This document shows, in pieces, positions 13,552 to 24,319 of a stretch of DNA of 64,000 bases. The translations under genes were made by a program, and so were the position numbers. Positions within the stretch are counted from its first letter, which is position 1. Each line of letters opens with the position of its first letter. The notes beneath the pieces were generated by a model. It was not told the origin of the DNA. It saw only the letters and a list, made by a program, of their open reading frames with translations, and did not search any database. Source of the DNA: Burkholderiales bacterium. Its GTDB lineage: Bacteria > Pseudomonadota > Gammaproteobacteria > Burkholderiales > Burkholderiaceae_E. The stretch lies in the NCBI GenBank assembly GCA_020248665.1, contig JADCHE010000015.1, forward strand, positions 1 through 64,000, given 5' to 3'.

Positions 13552-14572
13552 CCTGCCGCCGCGCCTGTACTGGCACCACGGCGCGTTCTGGTATCGGCAC
13601 CGCACCGGCAAGGCCGAGCGGCTCGGCACCGACGTGACCGCGGCGAAGGACCGCGCCCGCCACTACAACGACCCCGACAGCACCTTCGGCACGGTCGCGT
13701 GGTTCTTCGACGACTTCCTCGTGCACTTCGGCCGCCAGGTCGCGGCCGGCGCGAAGGCGCAGCGTTCGCTCGACGACTACACCAAGGCCGGCGTGCCGCT
13801 GAAGGCGTTCTTCGGGAAGATGGCGCCGGCCAACGTGAAGCCCCACCACGTCGCCCGCTACCTCGACATCGGCGTCGAGGCCGGCCGCGGCGTGCGGGCG
13901 AACCGCGAGCGCGCGGCGCTGTCGGCGATGTTCACCTGGATGGTCCGCAACGGCCACGGCGGCGTGACGGTCAACCCGTGCCGCGGCGTGCGCCGCAACC
14001 CGGAGACGCCTCGCGAGCGGTACGTGGACGACGCCGAGTACACCCCGGTGCTGGCGAGCGTGCCCGCGCCGGTCCGCGCGGCGATGCAGCTCGCCTACCT
14101 GACGCTGCAGCGGCCCTCCGACATCCTCGGCTGGACCCGGGCGAACATCCAGCACCGGACCGTCGGCGGCGTGCAGAAACGCGTCCTGGCGGTCCGACAG
14201 GGCAAGACGGGGCGCTCGGTCGACATCGAGGTCACCGGGCCGCTGGCGGCCGTTCTGGAGCCCCTGGCAGCCAAGGCCGGGCTGCGCACGCTCGTGCACA
14301 CCATCAAGGGCCGGGAGACGGGCCTGCGCTACACCGAGAGCGGCCTGACCGCGACCATGCGGCGCCACCAGCGCAAGGTGCTCGGCGCCGGCCACAGCTT
14401 CGGCCTGCAGGACCTGAAGGCCAAGGGCGCGACCGACATGTACCTGGCCGGCGTGCCGCTCGAGCGGATTCAGGTGCTGTGCGGCCACGACTCGGTCACG
14501 ACGACCGAGGTCTACGTGAAGCGCCACATGCAGCAGCTCGCGGCGCCGAACATGGTGAAGAACGCGGGGTAG
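13520..14572 (+). CDS. int: Phage tyrosine recombinase (integrase)
   Basis: This 350-residue enzyme should catalyse integration at and excision from the tRNA-Asn gene whose 3' part lies 110 bases downstream. N-terminal arm-binding and core-binding domains span 1-165. The catalytic domain has Arg198 (LTLQRPSDIL), Lys229 (RQGKTG), His323 in CGHDSVTTTE and the nucleophile Tyr332 (EVYVKR). The usual His-x-x-Arg box reads Q297-D-L-K300 here. Lys in that position occurs in related integrases, whereas Gln for His is less usual. Length and placement are normal for the DUF4224-linked group. Confidence 0.9.
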   Translation: MGRKRSSNPLDLPPRLYWHHGAFWYRHRTGKAERLGTDVTAAKDRARHYNDPDSTFGTVAWFFDDFLVHFGRQVAAGAKAQRSLDDYTKAGVPLKAFFGKMAPANVKPHHVARYLDIGVEAGRGVRANRERAALSAMFTWMVRNGHGGVTVNPCRGVRRNPETPRERYVDDAEYTPVLASVPAPVRAAMQLAYLTLQRPSDILGWTRANIQHRTVGGVQKRVLAVRQGKTGRSVDIEVTGPLAAVLEPLAAKAGLRTLVHTIKGRETGLRYTESGLTATMRRHQRKVLGAGHSFGLQDLKAKGATDMYLAGVPLERIQVLCGHDSVTTTEVYVKRHMQQLAAPNMVKNAG

Positions 14573-14680
14573 CCTGACGATGGAATGCGGGTTTCAAGGC
14601 GGTCGAGCGGCCACTGCGAATTCACCACTTCGGCTGGTTGGCCCGCATGGATGCTCGCCGGACGGGGCGGTCGCCGCCCT

Positions 14681-14727
14681 GACTGTTAATCCGCAGGTCC
14701 CTGGTTCGAGCCCAGGTCGGGGAGCCA
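14681..14727 (+). other. attR: 3' fragment of tRNA-Asn
   Basis: The 47 bases begin at GACTGTTAATCC (anticodon GTT), continue with the T arm GGTTCGAGCCC and end with GGGGAGCCA including CCA. The 5' acceptor strand expected to pair (TCCCCGA) and a matching 5' anticodon-stem arm are absent upstream, so this is not a whole tRNA. It is the direct-repeat end left by integration into tRNA-Asn. The intact tRNA should be at the left end of the prophage, outside the window. Confidence 0.85.
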
Positions 14728-14749
14728 AGACTCAGATGCTCGAGGCAGG

Positions 14750-14770
14750 GGCCTTCCGGGGAAGGCCTTT
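14750..14770 (+). terminator. Terminator of the host tRNA-Asn transcript
   Basis: GGCCTTC (14750-14756), loop CGGG, GAAGGCC (14761-14767) and TTT. It lies just beyond the attR tRNA fragment and probably served the original tRNA-Asn gene. Confidence 0.6.
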
Positions 14771-14802
14771 GTCGTTTCCAGCCGCGTCAACCTCCCCGTC
14801 CC

Positions 14803-15609
14803 CTATCGCGACGGCGCCTCGTGCAGGCTCACGACCTCGCCGCGCAGGTCGTCGGGCAGTCCCTCCGGCTCCGGGTAGCGCTTCAGCACGTCCGGATCGT
14901 GCCCCGGCACGACGTGCGCGGGCGAATCGGCCAGCGCACGCACCGTGTCCCAGCCAGCCAGCATGTCGCCGACGTGGAAGACGATCGGATACGGCATCGC
15001 CGCGCCCATGTTCTCGTAATAGTGGCTGGCGTCCGAGGCGAGCACGATCCAGCCGCGGCGGGTGTGCACGCGCACCACCTGCAGCCCGTCGGTGTGGCCG
15101 CCGACGTGGTGGCACTCGATGCCGGGCGACACCTCGCTGCGCCCGTGGCAGAACGACACGCGGTCCGCGTGCACGCCCTTCACCACCTCGACGACGTCCT
15201 CGACCGCGTACGCCGCCCGGAACAGCGGCCGGCACATCTGGCAGCCGGTCGCGTAGTGCACCTCGCGCTCCTGGATGTGGATCCGGGCCCCGGGCAGCAG
15301 GTCGAGGTTGCCGGCGTGGTCGTAGTGCAGGTGGGTCACGATCACGTCGCGCACGTCCGCGGGCGCGATGCCGAGCCGTTCGAGCGAGCGGATCGGGCAG
15401 CGCAGGAACCGGCGCGCGCGGCGCTGCGCCATGTCGGCGTTGAAGCCGGTGTCGACCAGCCATACCGCGTCCCCGCGGCGCACCACCCAGACGAAGTAGT
15501 CGAGCGGCATCGGCGCGTCGTGCGGGTCCGCGCCGCCGATGAAGTTGTCGCGGCGCAGCCGCTCGTGCGTCGCGTAGCGCAGCGCGTAGACCTCGTGGAC
15601 GGGCGTCAT
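14803..15609 (-). CDS. Metallo-beta-lactamase-fold hydrolase, N-acyl homoserine lactonase-like
   Basis: A 268-residue protein with the metal site HLHYDHAGN, further His in VGGHTDGLQVV and a terminal HVVPGHDP. The order of motifs and length match the AHL lactonase/MBL-fold metallohydrolase group. The substrate cannot be told from sequence. It is the last gene of the leftward urease run, 29 bases after ureD, so it may be co-transcribed by position only. ATG 15609 is preceded by a weak GGGAGA site. Confidence 0.8.
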   Translation of the reverse strand: MTPVHEVYALRYATHERLRRDNFIGGADPHDAPMPLDYFVWVVRRGDAVWLVDTGFNADMAQRRARRFLRCPIRSLERLGIAPADVRDVIVTHLHYDHAGNLDLLPGARIHIQEREVHYATGCQMCRPLFRAAYAVEDVVEVVKGVHADRVSFCHGRSEVSPGIECHHVGGHTDGLQVVRVHTRRGWIVLASDASHYYENMGAAMPYPIVFHVGDMLAGWDTVRALADSPAHVVPGHDPDVLKRYPEPEGLPDDLRGEVVSLHEAPSR

Positions 15610-15638
15610 CGGTATCTCCCGTGGGTCGGACCGACGCA

Positions 15639-16508
15639 TCATCGCCGAACACGCTCCGCATCCGCCGCGACCCGTTCCAGCGCGGCGTCGAGCGCGCCGC
15701 CGTCGCGGGCCGCGATCCGCACGACCAGGCCGCAGCCGTTGGGCAGCGCCGAGGCGCCCGCGCGCACGCCGTCGCGGCCGTCGACGTCGGCGGCGATCCG
15801 CGCGCGGCACGCGGCCGAAGCGTCGGCAGCGAGCGCGCCGACGATCCAGACCGTGCCGAATGCCCGGTAGGCGCCGACCGCGCCGGGCCGCGCGGCGTCG
15901 AGCATCGCGTCGTCGAGCCGCTGCCGGTCGAGCGCGAGCAGCCGGCCGTCGAGGTCGCGCACGACGGTCTCGGCCAGCAGCGACCGGGCCGGCCCGCGCT
16001 CGTCGCGGGGGTCGTGGGGCATCGCGCCGTCGGTGAGCACCACGACGGCGCCCGGCGCGACCCGGACCTCGGTCCGCTGCACGAGGTACGCGCCGGGGAA
16101 CAGGATCGCCGGGCGCGGCAGCCACGCGAGCCGGGCGCCCGACCGCGCGACGAGCGTCGCACGCTGCACGGTGCCGCGGGTCGCGCGCGCGGCGTGCACC
16201 ACCGTCGCCGACGGGAAGCGCAGCAGGGCGTCGGCGCCCTCCTCGGCGACGATGCACTGCACGACGTGCTCGCCGCCGTAGAGCCCGCCCGAGGCGGACT
16301 GCACGACGACCCGTGACGCGGCCCCGCCATCGCGCAGCGGCGCGGTCACGTGGAACGGATAGCGGTGCACGCGGCGCGACAGCACCGTGCGGCCGTCGGC
16401 GCCGCGCTCGAACGCCAGGTCGAGCTGCGGCGAACCGTCGGCCGGGGCCGGGGCCGCGCCCGCGCCTGCGGGTCCGCCGGCCTCCCCCTGCGCCGCTTCG
16501 AGCCGCAT
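15639..16508 (-). CDS. ureD: Urease accessory protein UreD
   Basis: The 289-residue product matches UreD/UreH, which with UreF and UreG delivers nickel to apo-urease. Features include VVVQSASGGLYGGE near residue 66, ATVVHAARATRGTVQRATL and LPRPAILFPGAYLVQRTEV. An Ala/Gly/Pro-rich leader of about 28 residues precedes the conserved start. It lies 8 bases downstream of ureG. In most betaproteobacteria ureD begins the cluster; here it comes last. Confidence 0.9.
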   Translation of the reverse strand: MRLEAAQGEAGGPAGAGAAPAPADGSPQLDLAFERGADGRTVLSRRVHRYPFHVTAPLRDGGAASRVVVQSASGGLYGGEHVVQCIVAEEGADALLRFPSATVVHAARATRGTVQRATLVARSGARLAWLPRPAILFPGAYLVQRTEVRVAPGAVVVLTDGAMPHDPRDERGPARSLLAETVVRDLDGRLLALDRQRLDDAMLDAARPGAVGAYRAFGTVWIVGALAADASAACRARIAADVDGRDGVRAGASALPNGCGLVVRIAARDGGALDAALERVAADAERVRR

Positions 16509-16516
16509 CGCGTCCC

Positions 16517-17182
16517 TCACCCGCGCCGGTTCAGCACCGCCGCGCAGATCGCGTCGGCGACCGCGTCGACGCCCACGTCCGCGCGGCAGTTGGTGCCGAG
16601 CACCGGCCGGCCCTCGCGCACCGCGGATGCCTCGGCGAGCATCCGCGGCAGGTCGACGCCGACGTGCGCGTGCAGGTCGACCTTGTTGACGACGAGCAGG
16701 TCCGCGCGGATCACGCCGGGCCCGCGCTTGCGCGGGATGTCGTCGCCGCCGGCCACGTCGATCACGAAGATCCACCAGTCGACCAGGTCGAGCGAGAAGG
16801 TCGACGCGAGGTTGTCGCCGCCGCTCTCGATCAGGATCAGCTCGAGCCCGGGGAACGCTCGGTCGAGGCTGTCGGCGGCCTCGATGTTGAGCGTCGGGTC
16901 CTCCCGGATCACGGTGTGCGGGCAGGCGCCCGCCTCCACCGCGAGCACTCGCTCGACCGGCAGCAGGCCGGTGCGGCGCACGCGCTCGGCGTCCTCGTGG
17001 GTGACGAGGTCGTTGGTGATCACAGCGAGGTCGACGCCGCGCGCGTGCAGGTGCGGGATCAGTCGCTCGAGCAGCGCCGTCTTGCCCGAGCCCACGGGGC
17101 CGCCGATGCCGACCCGCGCGGCGCCGCGCCACGGCGCGGCCGCGAGCGGCGTGCCGGCCCCGATCGATGCCTGGGTCATCAT
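16517..17182 (-). CDS. ureG: Urease accessory GTPase UreG
   Basis: UreG (221 residues) is the GTPase that drives nickel insertion. It has P-loop GPVGSGKT at 28-35, the nickel-binding C87-P-H89 motif ([10 protein letters not shown]), [12 protein letters not shown], and the NKVDL guanine motif. Tandem ATGs at 17182 and 17179 lie 2 bases after the ureC stop. The N-terminus lacks a His-rich tail, so nickel storage is not built in. Confidence 0.95.
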   Translation of the reverse strand: MMTQASIGAGTPLAAAPWRGAARVGIGGPVGSGKTALLERLIPHLHARGVDLAVITNDLVTHEDAERVRRTGLLPVERVLAVEAGACPHTVIREDPTLNIEAADSLDRAFPGLELILIESGGDNLASTFSLDLVDWWIFVIDVAGGDDIPRKRGPGVIRADLLVVNKVDLHAHVGVDLPRMLAEASAVREGRPVLGTNCRADVGVDAVADAICAAVLNRRG

Positions 17183-17184
17183 GA

Positions 17185-18891
<1,707 letters not shown>

Positions 18892-18892
18892 C

Positions 18893-19579
18893 TCAGGCTC
18901 CCAGGTAGCCGGCGCGGCGGGCCGCGTCGAGGGCGGCGGCGCGCACCGCGGGGTCGTCGAGGCGGCCCCGCACGAGGCCCGCCTGGCCGTGCACGATCCG
19001 GTCGCCGGCGAACGGCACCAGCGTCACCGTGCGGCGCAGCCCGGGCTCGAAGCGCACGCCGCTCCCCGAGGGCACGTCGAGGCGCATGCCGTAGGCGAGC
19101 GCGCGGTCGAAGCGCAGCGCGCGGTTGGTCTCGAAGAAGTGCGCGTGGCTGCGCACCTGGATGTCGCGGTCGCCGGTGTTGGTCACGTCGAGCTCGACCG
19201 CGGCGCGACCGGCGTTGAGCTCGATCTCGGCGTCCGGCGACACGATCTCGCCGGGGGCGGGCCGCGCGGCGTCCGCGGGCGCGATCGGCCGGAACACGAT
19301 GACCATCTTGTTGCCCTCCTCGAAGTTCGCCTCGACCGAGACGAACTCGATCATCTCGGGCACGCCCGGCTCGACCTCGGCGGCGGTCAGCAGGCGCGCC
19401 GCGCGGTCGACGATCGCCTCGTAGGCGAGCCCCTTGCGGGCGTCGAGCAGCATCTCGTCGGCGAGCAGCGCGACCGCCTCGGGATGCGACAGGCGCACCC
19501 CGTGCGCGCGCAGGCGCCGCGCGTGCTCGGCGGCGGTGAAGATCAGCAGCCGGTCGATCTCGGTCGGGGTCAGGTTCAT
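18893..19579 (-). CDS. ureAB: Fused urease gamma/beta subunit
   Basis: A 228-residue fusion. Residues 1-100 are the gamma subunit ([39 protein letters not shown]). Residues about 105-228 are the beta subunit, starting at [17 protein letters not shown] and including [20 protein letters not shown]. Fusions of this kind are known from Helicobacter UreA and from gamma/beta proteins of Streptomyces and some Pseudomonas, while most betaproteobacteria have separate ureA and ureB. No frameshift or internal stop suggests an artefact. Confidence 0.93.
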   Translation of the reverse strand: MNLTPTEIDRLLIFTAAEHARRLRAHGVRLSHPEAVALLADEMLLDARKGLAYEAIVDRAARLLTAAEVEPGVPEMIEFVSVEANFEEGNKMVIVFRPIAPADAARPAPGEIVSPDAEIELNAGRAAVELDVTNTGDRDIQVRSHAHFFETNRALRFDRALAYGMRLDVPSGSGVRFEPGLRRTVTLVPFAGDRIVHGQAGLVRGRLDDPAVRAAALDAARRAGYLGA

Positions 19580-19603
19580 GCAGGCCTCGCGGAGCGGGTC
19601 GGG

Positions 19604-20326
19604 TCAGTTCGAGAAGAGGCGCAGCGCGCGGTCGGGGTGGCGCATCAGCGCGATGTCGGCGACCGGCACCGCGGTGCACAGCGCATCGAGCGGCGGGCGC
19701 GGCCCCGCGACCAGCGCGGCGATCGTCGGGCGCAGTCGCGCGAGCGCGCGCTGCGCGTCGAGGTGGCCGACGAAGCCGAGCCGGATCGCGGCGGTGCCGA
19801 GGCCCGAGGCCATCGTGTAGGCGCTGACCGCGAGCGCGGACGCCTCGTCCAGGCCCGCGCCGGCGAGCACCGCGCCCTGCACCGGCGCGAGGTGGCCGTG
19901 CGCGCGGCCCGCGTCGACCTCGGCCTTCAGCGTGGCCGCGCCGGGCGTCTCCAGCCGGGCGTGGGTGCCGAGCAGCGCGCGCCCGGCACGCCGCGACCCG
20001 AGCCGCGCCGCCTCGACGACGGCGCTCGCCTCGGCGAGCGCGTCCACCCCGCGCCAGGCGTCGAGCATACGCGCCGGGTCGGGCTCGCGGGCCGCCGCGT
20101 GCGCGTGTGCGACCAGCACCCGGTCCGCCGACGCCCAGCGGCCGCGCAGCTGCCCCTCGACGAAGTCCGTCCAGCGCTCGCGCGCGACCTCGCCGTCGGC
20201 GACGAGGGACTCCAACCCCCAGGAGAACGCGAAGCCGCCGCCGGGGAACTGGCCGTCGCCGAGCTGCAGCGCGGCGATCAGCGCGACCGTCGTCGCGTCG
20301 TCCGCCGGCTCGGCGGGATCAGTCAA
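19604..20326 (-). CDS. ureF: Urease accessory protein UreF
   Basis: UreF (240 residues) bridges UreD and UreG in the activation complex. The family motif LQLGDGQFPGGGFAFSWGLE appears at about 20-39 and the all-helical remainder fits. The only usable start is TTG 20326, because TGA lies immediately upstream in frame. It overlaps the end of ureE by 8 bases, so translation is probably coupled. The conserved C-terminal RLFSN-type end is present. Confidence 0.88.
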   Translation of the reverse strand: MTDPAEPADDATTVALIAALQLGDGQFPGGGFAFSWGLESLVADGEVARERWTDFVEGQLRGRWASADRVLVAHAHAAAREPDPARMLDAWRGVDALAEASAVVEAARLGSRRAGRALLGTHARLETPGAATLKAEVDAGRAHGHLAPVQGAVLAGAGLDEASALAVSAYTMASGLGTAAIRLGFVGHLDAQRALARLRPTIAALVAGPRPPLDALCTAVPVADIALMRHPDRALRLFSN

Positions 20327-20771
20327 CGATGCTCACCCGGTCGTGCACGCGCAGCTCGCGCAGGCGCGCGAGGTACGCGTCCTCGGGGCCGTCGAGCGCG
20401 ACGCGGAGCAGGCCGCCGTCGAAGCGCACGCGCCAGTGCAGGGCGCCCGCCAGGTGGCCGAGCTCGATGCCTGCCGCGAGGTCGACCGGCCTCAGCGTGA
20501 GCCAGCGCTGCTCGCCGACGCGGACCACGACCGCGCGCGTGTCGTCCAGCCACAGCACCGCACCGTCGCGCAGCCGCTGGCTGCGCGGCAGCTCGACGAA
20601 GCACGGAGTGCCGGCGTCGGTGATCGCGTGGAAGCGGCGGCGCGGCAGGTCCGCCGGATCGATCTGCAGCGTCTCGACCCGACCCGCGTGGGCCAGCGCG
20701 TGCAGCCGCTCGGCGATCGACGGGTCGGCGCGGTCGCCGACGTTCGCCCCGAGCACCAGCGGCGAGGTCAT
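20319..20771 (-). CDS. ureE: Urease accessory protein UreE
   Basis: A 150-residue nickel metallochaperone. The peptide-binding N-terminal domain is recognisable by LPRSQRLRDGAVLWLDDTRA, and the metal-binding domain by AAGIELGHLAGALHWRVRFD, with His near the dimer interface. It lacks the His-rich C-terminal tail seen in some UreE. ATG 20771 is the first gene of the cluster; the longer open frame upstream has no family similarity. Confidence 0.8.
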   Translation of the reverse strand: MTSPLVLGANVGDRADPSIAERLHALAHAGRVETLQIDPADLPRRRFHAITDAGTPCFVELPRSQRLRDGAVLWLDDTRAVVVRVGEQRWLTLRPVDLAAGIELGHLAGALHWRVRFDGGLLRVALDGPEDAYLARLRELRVHDRVSIVD

Positions 20772-20993
20772 GCCGCCCCGCGCCGGATGCCGGCGCGCCT
20801 CGATGCGGGGCACGTCGACGCGCCGCGGGACACCGCGGCACGGCGGGCCGGCTCCGGGAGACGGACTAGGGGCATGGCGGCGCTCCTTGCGATCGACGTG
20901 CCACCGAGGCGGCCGCCCGGCGGCGGTCGCCGACCTCGTCGATCTTAGGCGCTGTGCGCGGCGCGCGTGCGCCACCGTTCCATCCCGCTGCGG
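20772..20993. other. Gap between ureE and the broken cheB
   Basis: Two hundred and twenty-two bases that should hold the urease promoter. I see no good -10/-35 pair, no clear terminator, and no small gene with a plausible start. Confidence 0.4.
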
Positions 20994-22035
20994 TCAGTCC
21001 TCGACGGAACGGAACCCGCGCCGATCGGTGGCACGCCGGACGCGGCCACCCGGACGGAGACGGACCTGCTCGGTCCGGCCGTCAGGGCGTTCACTCCGCG
21101 CGTCGAACCTCAGGATCGCACCCGCGACCCGGTCGAACGGCAGGACCTCGTCGACTGCGCCGAGCTTGATGGCCTCCTTCGGCATGCCGAAGACGACGCA
21201 GCTCGCCCGCGCCCGCGCGATCGTCCCCGCGCCGCCCTCGTGCAGCGCCCTCATGCCGCGCGCGCCGTCGTCGCCCGTGCCGGTCAGGATGATCGCGAGC
21301 ACGTCCTCGCCCGCGCACTCGGCGGCCGAACGGAACAGCACGTCGACCGAGGGCGTGTGCCGGTTGAACGGCGGCCCGTCCTGCACGGCAGCCTGGTACT
21401 GCCCGCCCGACCTGCGCAGCTGCATGTGCCGCGCGCCCGGCGCGATCAGCACCATGCCGCGCTCCAGCCGGCCACCGTCGCGCGCCTCGCGCACGCGCAC
21501 CGCGGCGAGACCGTCCAGCCGCTGCGCGTAGATCGCGGCGAAGCGCTCGGGCCGGCAGCGCGTGAAGGCCGGCGAGCGGCGGCCTCGCGGCGGGCGCCGG
21601 GGCGCTGCGCGCGGTCGCCGCCGCGCCGACCCGGGGGCGCGACTGCGCGGCGGCCTTCAGCGTCCGCACCCGCTCGCACCGGGTCTCCTCGGGGCAACCC
21701 TTCAGGCCGAGCCGCGGCGTGGTGACCACCGCGACCGCGCCGGCGGACAGCGCCTCGAGCGCCACCTCGCTGCCCTTGCTCGCGAGCGTCGAGCAGATCA
21801 CCGTCGGGATCGGCGCGGTCGCCATCTGCTGGCGCGGGAAGGTCCGCGCGTCCATGCCGGGCATCTCGATGTCCAGCAGCACGACGTCGGGCTCGAGCCG
21901 CGCGATGGCGGCGGCCGCGAGCAGCGGGTTCGGCGCGCTGCCTGCGAGTTCGAGGTCGGGTACGCCCTGCAGCAGGTGCTGCATCGTCCGCCGCACGATC
22001 GCGGAGTCGTCGATCACGCAGGCCTTGACGGGCAT
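20994..22035 (-). pseudogene. cheB: Broken cheB (chemotaxis methylesterase)
   Basis: The 5' part from ATG 22035 encodes a receiver domain (VKACVIDDSAIVRRTMQ, phospho-Asp in VVLLDIEMPGMD). Its conserved Lys is replaced by Thr (VVTTPRLGL). Near 21575 the frame changes: homology resumes in another frame as FAAIYAQRLDGLAAVRVREA, LIAPGARHMQL, RHTPSVDVLFRS and LTGTGDDGARGM. The linker and about 40 residues holding the GASTGG serine and the QHMP histidine are missing. Deletion plus frameshift therefore removes the catalytic Ser and His. No other chemotaxis gene is nearby. Confidence 0.85.
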
Positions 22036-22215
22036 GCCTCGCAGTCCGCTCTCGGGTCTGCCTCGGACCGGCACCGCGGCGAAGCAGCTGACCGCACCGA
22101 CCGCACCGACCGTCCGCCGCGGACGGCCGCACGGCGCGAGCGCGCCGTGCGTCCCGGCGGGCGATGGCAGCCTCGACGCAACAACCGCCCACCCCGTCAT
22201 CGAGAGACCCCGCCC

Positions 22216-23217
22216 ATGAGCCGTCCGGACGATCCCCACCTTGCCGCGTTCGCCGCGCCGCTGCTCGCCCTCGCCCTCGCCGCCTGCGGCGGCGGCGGCG
22301 ACGCCGCACCCGCCGCAGCCACCGGCGCGCCGCTGACCCCGGACAACGCCCCCGCCGTCGCGGCCGAGGCGTACAAGGCCGCCGACGCGCTGTACGACAG
22401 CGGCTCGCTCGGCACCACCCAGCTGAAGGAGGCGCAGGGGGGCGCTGCGCCGCTGGACCTGGTGCGCCTCGCGACCTCGCGGCTGCTCTCGCTGGACGCC
22501 CGCCCGGCCACGGAGGGTCGGACGACCAAGGCGGTCACCACGGTGAGCGAGGCGTGCCCGGGCGGCGGGACCTCGAGCGCGACCTTCGACGACGCCGACG
22601 GCGACGGCGCGCTGTCCACCGGCGACTCCGGCAGCTTCAGCTTCGTCGGCTGCCGATTCGCGGACGTCGTGCTGTCCGGGCGCTTCGCGTTCTCGGGCGT
22701 GGTCGTCACCGGCACGCCCAGCTCGCCGTCGCGCTCGATCGCCGCGACCTTCACCTTCGAGTCGATGACCGCATCGGGCCCGGCCGGCTCCGGCAGTGCG
22801 AGCGGCGACGTGTCGATCCAGGCCGCGATCGCGGGCACGGCGAGGCAGGTCATCGACGTCGCACTCGCCGGCAACTCGCTCACCGTCGTCGAGAATGCGC
22901 GCACCCGCACGCTGTCAGGCTACTCGGGCCAGCTTCGGCTCGACGAGGGGGCGGGCAGCTTCCGCTACGCGGTCCAGGGCACGGTGTCGGGTACCGGCCT
23001 GCCGGGCACGGTGTCGGTCACGACGCCGACGGCCTTCGTCGGCACGATCGGCGGCTTCCCCGCGAGCGGCGCGATGCTGCTGCGCGCCGCGGACGGCAGC
23101 GCCGCGCGCGTGACGGCGACCTCGCCGGTGTCGGTCACGCTCGAGGTCGACGCGAACGCCGACGGCGCATTCGAAAGCAGCAGCACGCTGACCTGGGCGC
23201 AACTGGTCGGCGCCTGA
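22216..23217 (+). CDS. Lipoprotein of unknown function
   Basis: This 333-residue protein begins with a lipoprotein signal: FAAPLLALALAACGGGG, lipobox LAAC with Cys at about 22. The mature part starts Ala/Pro/Thr-rich, then has beta-rich repeated segments such as FSFVGCRFADVVLSGRFAFS and SGSASGDVSIQAAIAGTARQ, plus a Ca-like acidic stretch DDADGDGALSTGDSG. It is probably anchored to the outer membrane facing the periplasm. It stands alone; the 180 bases upstream show no clear promoter. No family is recognised. Confidence 0.75.
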   Translation: MSRPDDPHLAAFAAPLLALALAACGGGGDAAPAAATGAPLTPDNAPAVAAEAYKAADALYDSGSLGTTQLKEAQGGAAPLDLVRLATSRLLSLDARPATEGRTTKAVTTVSEACPGGGTSSATFDDADGDGALSTGDSGSFSFVGCRFADVVLSGRFAFSGVVVTGTPSSPSRSIAATFTFESMTASGPAGSGSASGDVSIQAAIAGTARQVIDVALAGNSLTVVENARTRTLSGYSGQLRLDEGAGSFRYAVQGTVSGTGLPGTVSVTTPTAFVGTIGGFPASGAMLLRAADGSAARVTATSPVSVTLEVDANADGAFESSSTLTWAQLVGA

Positions 23218-23273
23218 CCGGAGCCGGGCGCGGCGGCCCGCGCCGCCCGCGCCGCGACGGCCTCTGTGTCCGG

Positions 23274-24140
23274 TCAGCCCGCGGCCGTCTCGGCCGCGGC
23301 CACTGGCTCGCGCTCGATCCTCGCCCACAGCGCGCGCACGCGCGCCATCAGCTCGAGTGACTCCTGCCACCGGTCGGAGAGCTCGTAGCCGTCGGCCCCG
23401 GTGATCGCATACGGTGTCGGGCCGAGCTCGCAGAGGAAGGTCAGCGTGTCGTCGGGCCCCGCGCGCCGGCGCCAGCTGCGCATCGCGTAGGCCCACCAGT
23501 CCATGAACAGCTCGACCCAGCCCTGGTGCTGCGCGAAGCCGATCTGCACCTGCACCTGCTCACGCGACGCGATACGGCCGTGCAATGCCCAGGAGTGGTC
23601 GAGGATCCGGTGGATCAGCGCGTGGTTCTCCTCGGCGATCGGCCACGCGAACTCGCGCCCGACGAGATAGTGCGACAGGTCGGCGGTCAGTCGCAGGTCC
23701 GGGAAGCGATCGAGCAGGTGCAGCGTGAGGATCAGGTCGGTCGTCATGCGGTCGCGGTGCGTCTCGAACCGCAGCGGCACGCCCGCGTCCTCGGCCAGCC
23801 GGCACCAGCCCTCGATGTACGGCACGCAGTCCTCGAGACGGTACGGGCGCACGTCGGCCTGCAGGTTCAGGTGGTCCGCGCCGAACTCGCGCACATGCGC
23901 GAGGATGGGCCCCAGCTCGTCGACCGTCCGCGGATAGCACTGAGCCTGCCAGCTCATGCCGTGGCGGCGCAGGAAGCCGGTGACGGTGCGGGCGTAGTCG
24001 CGATCGGCGAAGCGCACGCCGCAGCCATCGAAGCCCGCGTCGCGGATCATCGCGAGTTTCTCGTCGAGCGACCACTCGAGTCCGTCGGGCCGACGACGCT
24101 CCATCGCCCACAGCGACTGGTAGACCAGGAAGCGCTGCAT
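23274..24140 (-). CDS. Xylose-isomerase-like TIM-barrel protein
   Basis: The 288-residue product has the pattern of the sugar isomerase/AP endonuclease 2 superfamily: LEWSLDEKLAMIRDAGFDGC near the start, HLNLQADVRPYRLEDCVPYI, then RFETHRDRMTTDLILTLHLL with a metal-binding Glu-His, and DLRLTADLSHYLVGRE. The Glu, Asp and His residues expected for a divalent-metal site are present. Substrate is unknown. It is a single gene, with nothing in the flanks suggesting a pathway. Confidence 0.75.
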   Translation of the reverse strand: MQRFLVYQSLWAMERRRPDGLEWSLDEKLAMIRDAGFDGCGVRFADRDYARTVTGFLRRHGMSWQAQCYPRTVDELGPILAHVREFGADHLNLQADVRPYRLEDCVPYIEGWCRLAEDAGVPLRFETHRDRMTTDLILTLHLLDRFPDLRLTADLSHYLVGREFAWPIAEENHALIHRILDHSWALHGRIASREQVQVQIGFAQHQGWVELFMDWWAYAMRSWRRRAGPDDTLTFLCELGPTPYAITGADGYELSDRWQESLELMARVRALWARIEREPVAAAETAAG

Positions 24141-24319
24141 CGTCCCCTCCCCCGGACGGCACGGCCGTCCTCGCGGGCACTGTAGCGCGCACGAGGGCGG
24201 AGCGGCCGCCGACGGCACCGACGGTGGAACGCGCTGCGCCCGGCTCCGTGGACAGGCGCGACGCCGGCACGAGCCCGGGTACGCGAAACCCGGCGTGGCG
24301 CGCCCCGCGGCCGCGCGCG

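Noticed and set aside
14640-14727. A complete tRNA-Asn gene
   Set aside because: The 5' acceptor arm and a matching 5' anticodon arm are absent; only the 3' part from the anticodon is there.
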